64,000 bases of DNA from Sipunculus nudus (taxonomy: Eukaryota > Annelida > Sipuncula > Golfingiida > Sipunculidae), in NCBI GenBank assembly GCA_026874595.1, contig CM049318.1:58006250-58070249 (forward strand). The letters run 5' to 3'. The notes beneath the pieces were generated by a model that had not been told where the DNA came from, did no database searches, and worked only from the letters and a program-made list of their open reading frames with translations. This document shows, piece by piece, positions 44,070 through 55,745 of this stretch. The translations under genes and the position numbers were made by a program. Each line of letters begins with the position of its first letter. Positions within the stretch are counted from its first letter, which is position 1.

Positions 44070-44402
44070 TTATGGTATCTACCAATAGTACGTTCTGAAA
44101 CTGTGTGCTTACCCTGTACACAAATGGGAAAAAAACTTGCACCGGGTGTGATCAGTGGGAAAAAAAAAACCAAACACAGCGCACGCCATCTGATTGCCAT
44201 ACCTCGCGACTATACAAATCAAGATTTTTCAAGCGTTTAAGAGGTGTGCCTACTGCGTTTCTTCTTTCAATCAACTTCTTGTTTGGGAGCTGCTGCGCAC
44301 GCGCAAGATCTGATATCTGGCCCTGGAGTCCTTTTATGTTACACCGACACACGTGGACTGTATTTAATCTCATACATAGCCATAAGGACGTATAAAACAG
44401 GT
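44070..44402 (-). repeat. Fragment related to the inverted-repeat arms and family M3
   Basis: Aligns with 29518-29822: TATGGTATCTACCAATA, CGTTCTGAAACTGTG, GCACCGGGTGTGATCA, ACAAATCAAGATTTTTC, GACACACGTGGACT and ACGTATAAAACAGG have close counterparts in the same order. It shows that the inverted-repeat arms contain a dispersed family and are not one unique structure. Confidence 0.55.
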
Positions 44403-44678
44403 AAACTAGTTAGTTCAGGTCAAGCAAACGTATTCCAAATCTCATTATATTATCATATAATATAATTGCCTATGAAAAAAATATTAATAAAGATTTTACA
44501 TAAAATAAGCCGAATTCCTGGAGGAACACATTATTTCTATCCATTTTTTCCACTAAAAACATGAGGTTGTGTGATTTGTTCAAAAACTATTGGCACATCT
44601 ATAAGCACTGTCAACTCGGCAGTGACGTCACACACTGGGAAATCCCCTGTGACTAAAAATTCTAGATCTCAGTAAAAG

Positions 44679-44721
<43 letters not shown>

Positions 44722-45366
44722 CACATACATGTATTTTATCCGCGACCGCATACCTGGACCACATTCCGAATCATATGAAGGTTCACAGCACCTAACAAAC
44801 GAATGAACTGAGGAAAATTGCTCGTGATTACGGTGCAAATATTTTCTAAATGCATACCGGTATAAGGATATTTTTGTTGTGTTGCATTTATCTATATTGC
44901 TTGCATTAAAATGGAAAATAAGAGGCAAAATCAGCCATATAATAAAAGATGAGCTGAGAATGTCCCTTCAGTCCCTTATTGTAGATGGGCATTGTGCAAT
45001 TAGTCCCTGGTTGTAATATTTAATTCTGTAATTTATGCAATGAACAATGAGTGTGTAAAATCCACGATAAATATATCGGTATAAAATATAATTTACTGCA
45101 AAACGTTCCATCACGTAAAATTATCGATAGAACCAATTTTAAATGACCGAGGGGAATGTAATCATAATAAAGATAGTTTTCCTGAAACAATATAAAACTA
45201 GTTAAAACGTATTTTAAACAAATTTTATAATACTGATATCACATCTCAGTTTTGAAACGTAGAACGGATAATTTGTATACATATAAGTAGAAAATGTGCA
45301 TGTGTTTTATTTCTCCCATACATAATAATCTCAGAATAAGCGTTCATTTCAACCGTAAGCATAGAT
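44403..45366. other. AT-rich, no recognised gene
   Basis: Contains one TGACGTCA palindrome (44623-44630) and the (TA)n tract at 44680-44719. I see nothing else. Confidence 0.45.
44680..44719. repeat. (TA)n microsatellite
   Basis: About 20 TA units. Confidence 0.9.
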
Positions 45367-45631
45367 GTGTTTCCATGTGCGCGTATATGTGTAAAACATC
45401 GCTCATATATGATTTGTCAACTGGGGTGTTTCCATGTTTTCGTCATCGTATTTGCGAATGTGCGTGTATACGTGAAAATCGTCACAGAAGCCATTTTCAC
45501 GCATAGGATCTGCGTGAACTCAGGGATTCGGGCTAAAATCACGTCACACTTTTTTGGTAGAAGGCCTGCTTGATACCATTGTACACAAATATACGTCTGC
45601 CAGTCTGCATACACGCGCATATGGAAACAAC
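45367..45631. mobile_element. MITE-like hairpin element with GTTTCCATNTGCGCG ends
   Basis: The left end GTGTTTCCATGTGCGCGTAT and the right end, reverse complemented, GTTGTTTCCATATGCGCGTG form inverted repeats of about 22 bp. A direct internal copy, GGGTGTTTCCATG, lies at 45424. About 265 bp, non-coding. Target duplication unclear. Confidence 0.5.
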
Positions 45632-45757
45632 CTTTACAATTACACAATTAGAAATAAAACAGGATTTATAACACCATACAACACCATTTTGATGTTTTTC
45701 ATTATAAATATAATACAAATAATCATGATTTAAAAACACACATTAAAGGTGTTGAAG

Positions 45758-46226
45758 TTAAGGGACATAATCAGAAGCTATATTATGAGTGTTCTTTCAC
45801 ACTATCAATTCAGTTTTGCTTTTTACAAAAGTTCCGGGCCTACACCAGCCCGGCACACAGTCACAGTCTCGGTCTACGGTTGTTTGATAACTTTATATGA
45901 CTCCGCGAGTTTGTAAACACAGTCCGTGTGTTTCTGTTAACCATAACAAGGCTGTCTAACCGGAAGTCTGAATGTGAGGCGCAAAGGTCATGTTTCAGCC
46001 AGTGGGAACATGTATTACATTTTTAGGCCAAGTCAGTCAGGGCATCTCCTAGTGTACACATGTTGTGGCCCGGCGATACATATGCTGTGTTTATGTTTAC
46101 ACCTTTGGTCCACTGTTTTGAATAATTTCAAGGGAAAATTTTGGAAAGTACAGATTTATTTTAAAGAGAAAAATCTATTTTTTGTGTTTATTCAACATGC
46201 TTTATAGGTGATTGGGCCCCTTTAAA
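45758..46226 (-). mobile_element. MITE-like element (family M3), copy 2
   Basis: Inverse copy of 36377-36867. TTAAGGGACATAATCA is at the left and GGTGATTGGGCCCCTTTAAA at the right. The inner part includes CATAACAAGGCTG and the AAAGCATGTTGAATAAACAC segment (minus strand). The terminal TTAA/TTTAAA fits a TTAA-type target with one base of slippage. Confidence 0.6.
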
Positions 46227-46958
46227 GAATGTTTAACCAAATCGCTTTTAATCTACCATCATGGAATGCCTATTTTTTCTAAATATGCAATTTATTGTTA
46301 TGAGCTTTTCTAACTTTCAGACATTTTGAGACATCCTGTAGCAGAGCACACATCGTAAATGTCAGAGCTTTACAAATCTCGCTTAATACCTGCTAGCCAT
46401 TAAGTGAAACCATTCTTTTGATCACCATGAACGCCGGACACGAACCCGTGTTGAGAATGACCGGAAGTAGCTGTTTGCACAAGTAAATCCAGCAATGCCT
46501 TCTTCTGCCGTTGGCAATCTCGTATAGTTCCGTATTGTTTGCCTACAGATGGCCTTTTTGGATTACGATTGGCGGATATTTAAAAATTAACAAAAATGAT
46601 TTATTTCTCTGCCGTGTTTTCTTTTTTAATTATTATTCATCTGATAATAATGATGAGGAATTTTGGAAGGCCGGCGTTTTGACACTGACAAGAATAATTC
46701 AGACACTTCACAATATAAGCTCGTATACAGTCCCTCTTAAACTGATGTAAAAGTATTCCCTTTGCTTTCGGTCTCAATCGTCATCATAAAGTTGCTTTTA
46801 AAACAATGTTTTTAGTTTGTAAACATGATTTGGTAGTAGGACACCATCAAAGACTTCCATCTTGTAAATAGAGGAACGCTTTGTATTGCGTCAAGTGAAG
46901 CTTTTATGTATGTACATTAAAACCAGGTTACATATCATGGAGATTATTAGGGGAAAGG

Positions 46959-46960
<2 letters not shown>
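46227..46960. other. No recognised gene
   Basis: Unique AT-rich DNA. A 79-codon frame at 46511-46750 has no recognised family. Confidence 0.4.

Positions 46961-47026
<66 letters not shown>
46961..47026. repeat. (CT)n microsatellite
   Basis: 33 uninterrupted CT units. A homopurine/homopyrimidine tract of this length can form triplex (H-DNA). Confidence 0.95.
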
Positions 47027-47029
<3 letters not shown>

Positions 47030-47710
47030 TCCCAAGCCCAAGAAATGGTTATAATCTCTCACAACTAGCACGGGATTCAGAAAAGTATAGGAATATTGGA
47101 ATTACATGCTTCAAAGAACCTTATTAGAAACGGCAACGAAAGAGGCTAACGCTGTTTCGTTACTTAAAATGTGGATACATATAACGAGACAAAAACGAAG
47201 GGTTTCGAGTTACGCTCGTTGTTTTCTCGTTTGATTCTCGTTGTTTCTCGTTAAAGTACACCTAACGAATGAGATAACGACAAAACTATAAAAGTTTCGA
47301 GTTCACCCCCCCCCCCCCCCCAGCAGGTCTAAGTCTGGGATCTGGATGAAATCCTCCCATCACACAACAAACGCACACGGGATAGGTACTTAACCTTCAT
47401 GCGCCAGGATGGTTTTATGGTTTTATATACCTTAAAGTAGGTGATTTAATCAAGTCGACATCGCTATTCATTTCACATGAAGAAAAAAAACAAGAATAAT
47501 CCCGTGAATAGTTCATATTACGTTTTGCAATTATCACATGAAAACCGGCATTGATGTAAAAGGAACCTGTTCCGATATCTGACGTCTATTAACTAGTTAA
47601 TCCCTTAAACCTTTAATAGAATAATCCACGGACATACCACCATGCACAGGCTTTTATTTTGTTTTAATCCATAGGTTAATTTATACATGGGGAAGGGGGC
47701 GGGGGCGGGG
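47027..47710. other. No recognised gene
   Basis: Contains a local cluster of the words TCTCGTT / ACGAGA (47190-47270) and a C run at 47307-47320. Otherwise featureless. Confidence 0.4.
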
Positions 47711-48345
47711 GAGGTCAAGGTCACAAGTTTCTTAACATCTTCTAGATTTTGACAGTAAAAACTAGTGTGTCAAATTTGAAGCTCTTTCCAAATTTGAAGA
47801 AAAACCTTCCATACTTCAATACTAAATAATTGGGGTCACAATAATCCTAGAAATGTGCAAATTATCCTTGAACATAAAGATGAAGGTCACCAGTACCGTT
47901 ACTATTCCGAGGACTCGGTAGAAACAACTTGTGTGTTTAATCTGAGGAGGAAATACGCAATAGTTCATAAGTTATTGTGTTCACAAGACAATAACTATAA
48001 ATCGGCGTATTTGACCTTGGTGATCCTGATCAAGGTCATCGGTTTTCGTACTCGTCCAAAAACTTCGTTCAAACAAATCGTGTACCATATTTGAGGAAAA
48101 TTTTGAAATACTTCCAAAGTTATGGGGTTCACGAAAATTTTAGATTTCGGCAGATTTTACCTTGAAGGTGAAAGTCAAGGTCATCGTTTTTTTTAACTCG
48201 GAAGAAACAATATTTGTTTCGATTTTCGGTAAAAAATTATGCAGCCCTTAAAAAAGTTATCGCATTAACAAGATTACTACAGACGACGACGACAGAAGAT
48301 GGCACTGCAAGCAACATGTCTCCCCTGGAGGGGGGGGGGGCATAA
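47711..48345. repeat. AGGTCA-rich tandem repeat element, second copy
   Basis: Same family as 26105-26600. AGTTATTGTGTTCACAAGA (about 47980), AGTTATGGGGTTCACGAAAA (about 48118) and AGTTATCGCATTAACAAGA (about 48256) lie roughly 138 bp apart. TTGACCTTGGTGATC and GTCAAGGTCATC are in each unit. The end is ACGACGACGACAGAAGATGG then GTCTCCCCTGGAGGG. Confidence 0.7.
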
Positions 48346-48349
48346 TTGA

Positions 48350-49840
48350 CTACAGATCATTCATATACAAGCAGAGCAGGCCAGATATTACATGATTTCT
48401 ACAAAAAAGGCAGGTGAATAGCCGGCTTTAAACTGATCAAGTACATCTAAATTTAAAATTTGGCTATGGACATTATTATTATCTCCAATATGAAGCAGCA
48501 TTTTGGTTTATTTCCCCAGGGATCAGCCACTGACAGCACTTGTGCAACAGGCTGCCTAAGATTAATGGTGCCCTAAGCGATTTTGGTAATATTATTCGAG
48601 GAACGTTCTCTATTTGTTTTTCGAGCGTTGATTTATCATCACGCAAGCAATCAAATTTCGACAGGCCCGAGAGCAAGGATTAAATGTTGACGGACAGAGA
48701 ACGGTTCACAATGGGAGGGCACTCACTGCGAGGTGAAATCAATAAGTTCTCAACATGTGCTCCATTATAGTGAAGATCCTGGGCATGAGACGTGACACCG
48801 TGTCGCTCTCAAATAATATAATAACGCAAATGAGGAGAACTTGAATTCTGTTCCATCATCTCATATTACGGACACGAGCACAATGATGGACTCTCACGGA
48901 TTCTAAAGGGCATGACAAATTCTTCTATCGTTATATCATTTTATTTTCCGACTAATTTGATTTGTTCTGAATTTCTTATGCAAAGAAATAATCATAATTG
49001 TTAATAAAGTCTTTACTTTTTATTTTTTGTGTGAAGCTTACCGCCCAATTTTTAACAATATCAGAACTGGAGTACCCAACGCTGCAGTATTTCGGTTTTG
49101 GAACTTCGGGACAATGCCTTAATTAGCACACACTTCGTCTCATCGTATATACTAGTGTCAACCAGGAACGGTGTCTATCTAACCTGCGAGTCCTGGGTGT
49201 TTAATCATCTCAATTATTTAGCCCTAAACCCTAGGAACTCACCACAGTCGCACCCATTTGTGAGTCATACTCGGTCGTTGGTCCAGGTCTTCCCATTAAA
49301 CTTGCATACCTGCAGAGCGCTCGTCCTTGGTGCAAACCAACCATAAAAAACCTCAACTCTCCTCGGCTGACATTAAAACTAACGCTCTACATGCTTATTG
49401 GGTCCTGTGCTCTATCCCCGGGCCACAAAAGCGAGTCTTGCTAATATTTCCTATTCCCTGATCTCTCCTTAAAGTCAAGCAGAACATTTTATTTTTGTGC
49501 GTGTTACCCTTTATTACACGAGCACGAAAATTCATGTAAAAGATGTATTTTATTGTTTGGAATCAGTATTTTCCAAATAAAGGTACCAAAGACAGCTGCA
49601 GGGTTTTTGTAAAGCTTTATAAAGGTCACTTTCTCGTTTTATTTTCCTTTTTTTAAATAAAAAGTTTGTGTCACGGCCTATTGCATGAAGATGAAGCTTC
49701 CATGCGATAAGAATGATACGTTATTACCAAGCCTTCTGTATTTCAGGTTTATTATTCACGGGATTAGGAATAAACAAGGATTTTATAGTCCGTCGTTAAG
49801 ACATTAGAGCAAATTACTGAGGCGTTAACGAGATTTCTTC
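48350..49840. other. No recognised gene
   Basis: Unique-looking sequence. Frames at 48479-48676 and 49098-49346 show no known motif. Confidence 0.45.
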
Positions 49841-49855
49841 ATTATGCCATCGAGG

Positions 49856-49952
49856 CACCGGCAGGGTTCGAACCGGGAACCTTCAGCTGCGAAGTTATAC
49901 TTTTTTACCACTATGTCTGACGCCCTAGCCCCCCCCCCCCCCCCCCCCCCCA
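49856..49952 (-). repeat. tRNA-like SINE head next to a C run
   Basis: Minus strand: GACATAGTGGTAAAAAAGTA (A-box-like), then TTCCCGGTTCGAACCCTGCC with a perfect B box (GGTTCGAACCC) at tRNA spacing. The outer stem does not pair properly, so a functional tRNA gene is unlikely. The run of C at 49929-49952 lies at the head side. Confidence 0.55.
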
Positions 49953-50940
49953 CCCCCCATAAAAAAGGACACAGTAACAGGTCAATGGTATATGAGAAAT
50001 GTCAACAGAATAACTTGATCACCAAGGTACGTTGACTTCAACAACCTGCATTAGCGTAAATGCGTACTCAAACTGGCAAGTAAAAGCCAGCGCAATGTTT
50101 TCGACACCCGATTCGGCCGTCGAAAGGGTGAGTCCTCTTTGGAGGAATAAAACCCCAGGCCGTCTGGCTGGCTGCACGCCGGATCAGTGATCGGGGAATT
50201 TGACCGTTCGACCATGAGACCAGATTTATTTACAGATCTAATGGATTTCCACTACAAATAGCCTACCACTTGTTATCTACTGAAAACAAGTGCCAGTTCC
50301 AGCCGAAATCTTCCCGTCAGCCCGCCATTCAAACAGGTCCCTTTGAGAGTGTACCATTTCGAATTGCTCAAATAAGTGCTCTCTCTCCCTCGCAAAACCA
50401 ATTTTGCCTGTCTGAGAGCCTCGCTGAGATTTAGACACATCTAGCTTTGGTCACCTTAAACTAGTCTTCTAAAAACGCCTCGCACATTGATCAAAAACAG
50501 GTTTCGCGCAAAGGATCACGGTTGCATGCAGACGACAAACTTATTTCCGGTCAACATAGGAAGTTGACAGCAGAGGAAATCCGTTCACGATTCTGGGTGC
50601 CACTTCCTCTTTTTTTTATTTTTCATAACAAATGATGTGCTTGCATCGTTTTACTTATTATTCTATTACACATGTTTACGTCATACAGTATAATCGAGTG
50701 TATCTTTGAGCAAATATAGTCCTTCTTTATTTACATTCAGTAGACTTTTGAATTGTCTTCCGGAATTTAAGTTCAGATTATAGAAATAAGCAATTTTGAA
50801 TATAGGTACAAATATAAATTCATTTCAAAAGCATCGGGATATCTGATGAAACAAAAATTCACGTTTAAAGAAGTTATTTAGCCCTGAGAAGTGTCAACTT
50901 GAAATATGCTCGCACGTGATATTCATACACTGGTGTTAAA
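49953..50940. other. No recognised gene
   Basis: Moderate GC around 50090-50220. I see no coding or repeat structure. Confidence 0.4.
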
Positions 50941-51087
50941 CAGTGACGTAGTCGAATCCAGACAATCCGAGTTGGAGTACAAGTCGCAGTCCAGGCAATT
51001 CAAGTCCAATTCTTGAGGTTTGGCCGCATGTTCCCCTTCTTCGAGTCCGAGTTATTATAAAACCAGAGTCCAATACAAACATCCTTA

Positions 51088-51462
51088 GGGAGGGTGGTAC
51101 TACGGCAGTTCTACGGCGGGGGCGGTTGCACTAAGATTGCACCGCGGTGGGGCTACGGTGACCCACGGAAGTATTATACCGTTTAAAGCTACCGTAGCGA
51201 CATGCGGATCGACACGGTCCATCCCATTTCGGTACGGTTTGCTCGCCAAGGACAGCCAAGGATTGCACGTGGCTATAAACCGTGAATCTGGGATTGTCCG
51301 TGTCGATCCGAAGGTCGCTTCGGTAGATTTAAACCGTTTAAAACTCCCGTGGGTAACCGTGACACAGCCACGGTTCATCACATACCGTAGTTGTACCTCA
51401 GTGTAACCTTATAGTACAACCGTCCCCGCCGTAGGATTTCCGTAGTACAACCCTTCCCGCCG
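51088..51462. repeat. GC-rich hairpin, about 170-bp arms
   Basis: 51138-51226 pairs with 51291-51379 almost throughout (shared words: TGACCCACGG/ACCCACGGGAG, GGATCGACACGG, CTACCG(T/A)AGCGAC, CCGTTTAAA). The pairing extends outward to TACTACGG...CTACGGCGGGGGCGGTTG on the left and its inverse near 51420-51450. As a result both strands show similar open frames of about 90 codons (51137-51406 and 51100-51381). They are a palindrome artefact, not two genes. Confidence 0.75.
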
Positions 51463-52204
51463 TGGGACCGCCGTACAGGCTTCCATGGCGATCCATAACC
51501 AACCAAGGGTTAATAAGAACGATTTTGGGAGAAAGCCCTGATTGAAAATGAATTTAATTCCAATAAAATAGTCTGCAGTGGATCTCTGTAAAATTTGCAA
51601 CTTGCGACTGCACCAAACTCCTTACTTTATTTAGGTGTCCACTAAAGTTCTGCCATTTCTTCGGAACATTTTACTTATTTTGTAATATATAGTATCACTC
51701 ACTATATAGTCACCTTATGTAAAGGTCAATTTTTACACATATATCAGTACTTGGTAACTCATATTGACAACACTAATTTTATTTTATTTTTTTTCCGAAT
51801 GGAATTAAACTTCTTGAAATCTAAATGTTTTACAAACAGCATAAGCACTTAAAGCTATGCATAAAGCTGTACCATTATAGTATTTCCGGTGCTCCCAAAA
51901 TAGAAACAATGGCGCATGATATTTCCTCATTAAGAGATCGAGACCGCTTGCTAAACTAATACCTTGAACTATGATATGTTAATTTATAACATGTTATTTA
52001 CTTATCACATAAGATATCATAAATGGGCATAGTTTCAATAAGAGGATGCTTCAACAAAGTTAAAGGTCAGCAAAAGTTCACACATTAGTTTTTGGGAAAA
52101 TAGAGGTTTCCAAAACCAAACATAAATAAATAGTAGAAAACAATGAGACCTTCAGACTATTTAGAGGTGTACGCTGCATGGATGTGCATACTGAGAGCGA
52201 TGTT

Positions 52205-52205
52205 A

Positions 52206-52244
<39 letters not shown>

Positions 52245-52263
52245 CATATATATATATATATAT
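52205..52263. repeat. (TA)n microsatellite
   Basis: TA units with one CATACATA interruption, inside the composite repeat. Confidence 0.9.
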
Positions 52264-52700
52264 TATTCTTTGCTAAATTGTATCCATAACACTGGTATAT
52301 AATTATACAGTTAAATTCTCTGGACTAAATGTAAATTGACAAATGATTAAAAAGATAATTATATTTTAATCAAATACAGACTGCCTTTGGTAACAATAAT
52401 AATATACAAACACCATGCACCATCGCCGTTAAGAATCGTGACAACACCGTGTCAGTCCGTACCAGAATCGTAGGCAACATTAACAAACCGTACCAACACC
52501 TGAATGCTCCGTGGGGATACAGTGGTGCTCACCGGCACTGCATGCTCCGTTGTACCGTAGTCTGCCGTGTATAAATCTGTTTTGTACGTGACAGAGTTTC
52601 TTTTTCTACTCGATTCTAGATTGACTCGGCCTGATTCCTCGAGTCCAAGGTCGAGTCCCTAAAAATTGACTCGAGTCAGGACCTGAGTACTTAATCACTG

Positions 52701-53575
52701 GATTGCCATAGCAACAGTTTCCAATGAAAGAAATCGCATTTTTTTAAAGATGACAGCATATGCGTAGTCCTTCTCGTACAGAAAACAATTACATTTATAT
52801 CAGGACCTCATATTTATGTTAAGACTTTGTTTGAACTGTTTATGTCATTTAATTCAAAGAGAAAACCAATAAGGGAAATAAGGAAAATATTAATATTTCG
52901 TTCACTTCTGTTCGCTAAATTATGACGTTTGATAATAGAAAAAAAAAGTTAAAATTTTAAGTCGAATAAAATTCGTCGTCAGGAGGAGTAAAAAAATAGT
53001 TCTTAAATAAGAAAGCAAGTAAAATACGATACTTTCATTTCCTTCCATTTACTGGTCACGTGATCTCTCTACAGAAGATGATTGATTCAAGTATTGACAA
53101 AACATGACTCTAGAAAGTCAATCTGTCTGGCTGAGACTTTCCGGCGCTGCCTCAAACGTTTCCGCAGCCATTGGCATTTTATTTGGTTGACTGACCCGGT
53201 AGACGTCTGAGATTAAGCTGTATATCCACTGGGGTATGTAAGCTGTAAGACCATGTCCCTGCGCCATGAAATCAGAAATCCGGCGATCAGAACACTGCAC
53301 CACAAGACGTCAAATCAGATAAGACAAAGCAGGGGTGGATCCAGTATTTCTCCTTGAGGATGACGGAGGAGGGTGTCAAAATGCGTTAAGGCACGTATGA
53401 CACACTCACACGTACACACACATAAATATATATGTCATGATGTGACTTGCTTCTCTTACTAACCAATCACAATCCCTCATGATACGTACGAATTGATCCA
53501 TCAATTTTTAATTTGACCAGTGAGTATATATCGACTGCCGTAAAAATTCACGTAAAGATGTTATATGCACTCAGG

Positions 53576-53620
<45 letters not shown>

Positions 53621-55604
53621 TATGTATATGGTGGAACGTCGCCTGACGACCACCCAGCAGTCACGACCACCGCCGCTAAAGGTGACCTCTACCTCTTATC
53701 TACCAATTTTTTCTACCGGCCAATTCTTTTTTAGCAGCCGGAAACATTTACGGAGAGTGCGAGCAATGACCGATTATCCGTACAGATCACCAGATTTTCT
53801 GACTATCTGGATTGCTATTGTCTTCTTAAATAATGAAAAAAAAGCTAAAATCGGCCGATTTTTTCGGTTCCGTCATCACATTAACGAAGTTTCCTGCCGG
53901 AAAAAACCGTTCGAAAAATTCGTGCCATTTTCAAGGATTTTTGCAACAGATTTTTTATGATGATTTTTAAAATAATTCGGGCCGGCAGCACGCTCACATC
54001 TACTATTCTTACCGAATAGGTACATGGCAGGCTTAAGCATAATTCGTACATGTGCAAATTTGCTCTTACGATGTAGCATCAAAGGCAATTATCGCGTTCA
54101 TGTTTTTTTTCACTAATTAGGGCACCGTCACAAAATTCGCTTTAATTGTCTGCGAAAGGTTTCGGTTTTACAGTATAACAGATGTTTCTTCTAAGCATGA
54201 CATATCTATGACACGCCACACTCAAGTTACCTTTCATTCCCAAGAAGGTGTCTGTCACTCTAAAGACTGGTCCCTCAAGTAATCAATCATTCAATCACTA
54301 GTCTACCAGCTGAGTGACATGACTCGTTAACCGCATCGACCGCTCCTTCAAAATTATACCTTAAACAAGAGAGAATCTTTGTTTCCAGCCCATTTGACAA
54401 TATATCAGCGGAACGCCACACAAAAAAATGATATTTTCAGGGTCTCGTAGCTTTAATTTGGCATGACGTTTTTATATTTGAGCCATACCAAAACCACCAT
54501 CGTGTACATCCTTTTACCATTGTATATGCATAATATTTGTAACACGAAGCACGTTCATGTAAATATATAAGGACAAAATAAAAAGGTTCCTCAGACACCG
54601 CGCGCATAAATTTTGATACCCTCCCCCCTACAAACACACATAAAATGTTATTTTTATTTTCAAGAGAACCGATTTTTAGCACCAGCCGCCCATAAATTAC
54701 TATCAAGAACACAAAAATAAACAAAATGTGAGGAAATTTCTTTCTTTTATGTTGTGTTTTTCAACTTATATTACAAAACGTTTCTGTTTTATGTCTGTTA
54801 AAAACTAATACAAAAATAACAAAATCGCCCTCACCCGCCCGCACTGATATGAAAAAAAAGTGCCTAAGAGGACAACTTTTAATTTTTGGCCAATTGCAGG
54901 ATCCGGTCCAACCTTCCATATGCTATTGGTTATATTTAAATGGAAACCCCTACATAAATATACATGAGATCTAAAACATACCTTTTCATGAGCATTCGCA
55001 CTAAGCGTAACGGCCCTCTGCAGTGTTCAGGTCCTGTGAGGAAGCATATTTGGCTTGCTTAATAAACCCAGTCACATGCCGGAAACTGGTAAATAAACAT
55101 CATTCTTGAGATAAATCATATATATAATATGATATAACAAAGACAGTGAACCTGTGCAGAAATCAGTGCGTGAGGACAATTTTCCTCCTTTTTTTTGTAA
55201 TTCTCGATAGAAATGTCATATGATCAGGGAAAAGCATGATATTGTTTATGGTTTTTTTTTTGCTAAACATGAACGAAAGTCCAATCTGCTGGAGCTCAAA
55301 ATTGCTTAGTTTCCATTGGAAATCAAAATCAATATTTACCGTTACGAAGAAAATATTTGGCCGATCCGCTGTTGGTGGCGCACATGTCCGGCGTTCTAAC
55401 CGCTTCACTAGAAAAGCAAGCTTCACTAGCGAGACAGTGGTCTTGCAACAATTCACCTTTGATGTCCTTTCGCATAACAGCCATAACAGCTGCTTTCTCT
55501 AGCAGAGTGATGCTGGGTATCGCCAACAGCAGGCGGCCAAATCATTATCCAAGCATTTTCAATCACAAACCCCCAGCCCCTGACTGCCTATCCCCATATA
55601 AGGT
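52701..55604. other. No recognised gene
   Basis: A CAGGGGTGGATCCAG at 53330 resembles a hAT-like MITE terminus without a partner. (TA)n is at 53579-53618. Near 54590-54850 there is a partial match to 20400-20690 (GCGCATAAATTTTGATACC, then CGCCCTCACCCGCCCGC and AAAGTGCCTAAGAGG). A minus-strand frame at 55329-55526 has coding-like composition and ends at a donor-like GTAAAT, but I recognise nothing in it. Confidence 0.4.
53579..53618. repeat. (TA)n microsatellite
   Basis: About 19 TA units. Confidence 0.9.
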
Positions 55605-55745
55605 TATTATGCCCTGTTGTTCAGGTGAACGTCATGGTCCATGGGTAACCTAGTCAAGGATTTCTACGTTCAGCGCCAACGATTTTTGACCAGCTACCGG
55701 ACGGCCGGATCCATCGCTACAGCTCAGCATGACCGGAGATCTCAT
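55605..55745 (-). repeat. End fragments related to the 10.1-12.5 kb repeat
   Basis: GAACGTCATGGTCCATGGGTAACC resembles the right end GCGTCATGACCCATGGGTCAC of the element at 10093-12470. CCATCGCTACAGCTCAGCATGACCGG is the inverse of its left end (TCATGCTGGGCTATAGCGATGG). The body between is missing, so this is probably an internally deleted copy of about 140 bp. Confidence 0.4.

Larger units (their letters stand above)
50941..52700. mobile_element. Composite repeat with CAGTGA ends and GAGTC-rich flanks
   Basis: The left end CAGTGACGTAGTCGAATCC leads into GAGT(C/T)-rich words (TCCGAGTTGGAGT, TTCGAGTCCGAG). The right end reads GGTCGAGTCCC, GACTCGAGTCAGG and TACTTAATCACTG. CAGTGA...AGT at both ends in inverse orientation suggests terminal repeats. 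Inside lie a GC-rich hairpin (51088-51462), a (TA)n tract and a second CCGTACCA-type segment at 52430-52565. No transposase. The boundaries are tentative and no target duplication was found. Confidence 0.4.

Noticed and set aside
49856-49928. Possible functional tRNA gene on the minus strand
   Set aside because: B box is good, but acceptor and anticodon stems do not pair convincingly; called a SINE head.
51100-51406. Two overlapping open frames of about 90 codons on opposite strands with similar peptides
   Set aside because: The DNA is a near-palindrome, so both strands read alike; this is a hairpin, not a gene pair.
55329-55526. Minus-strand coding-like frame ending at a donor-like GTAAAT
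   Set aside because: Composition is plausible but no acceptor, neighbour exon or protein family could be seen; left as unannotated sequence.
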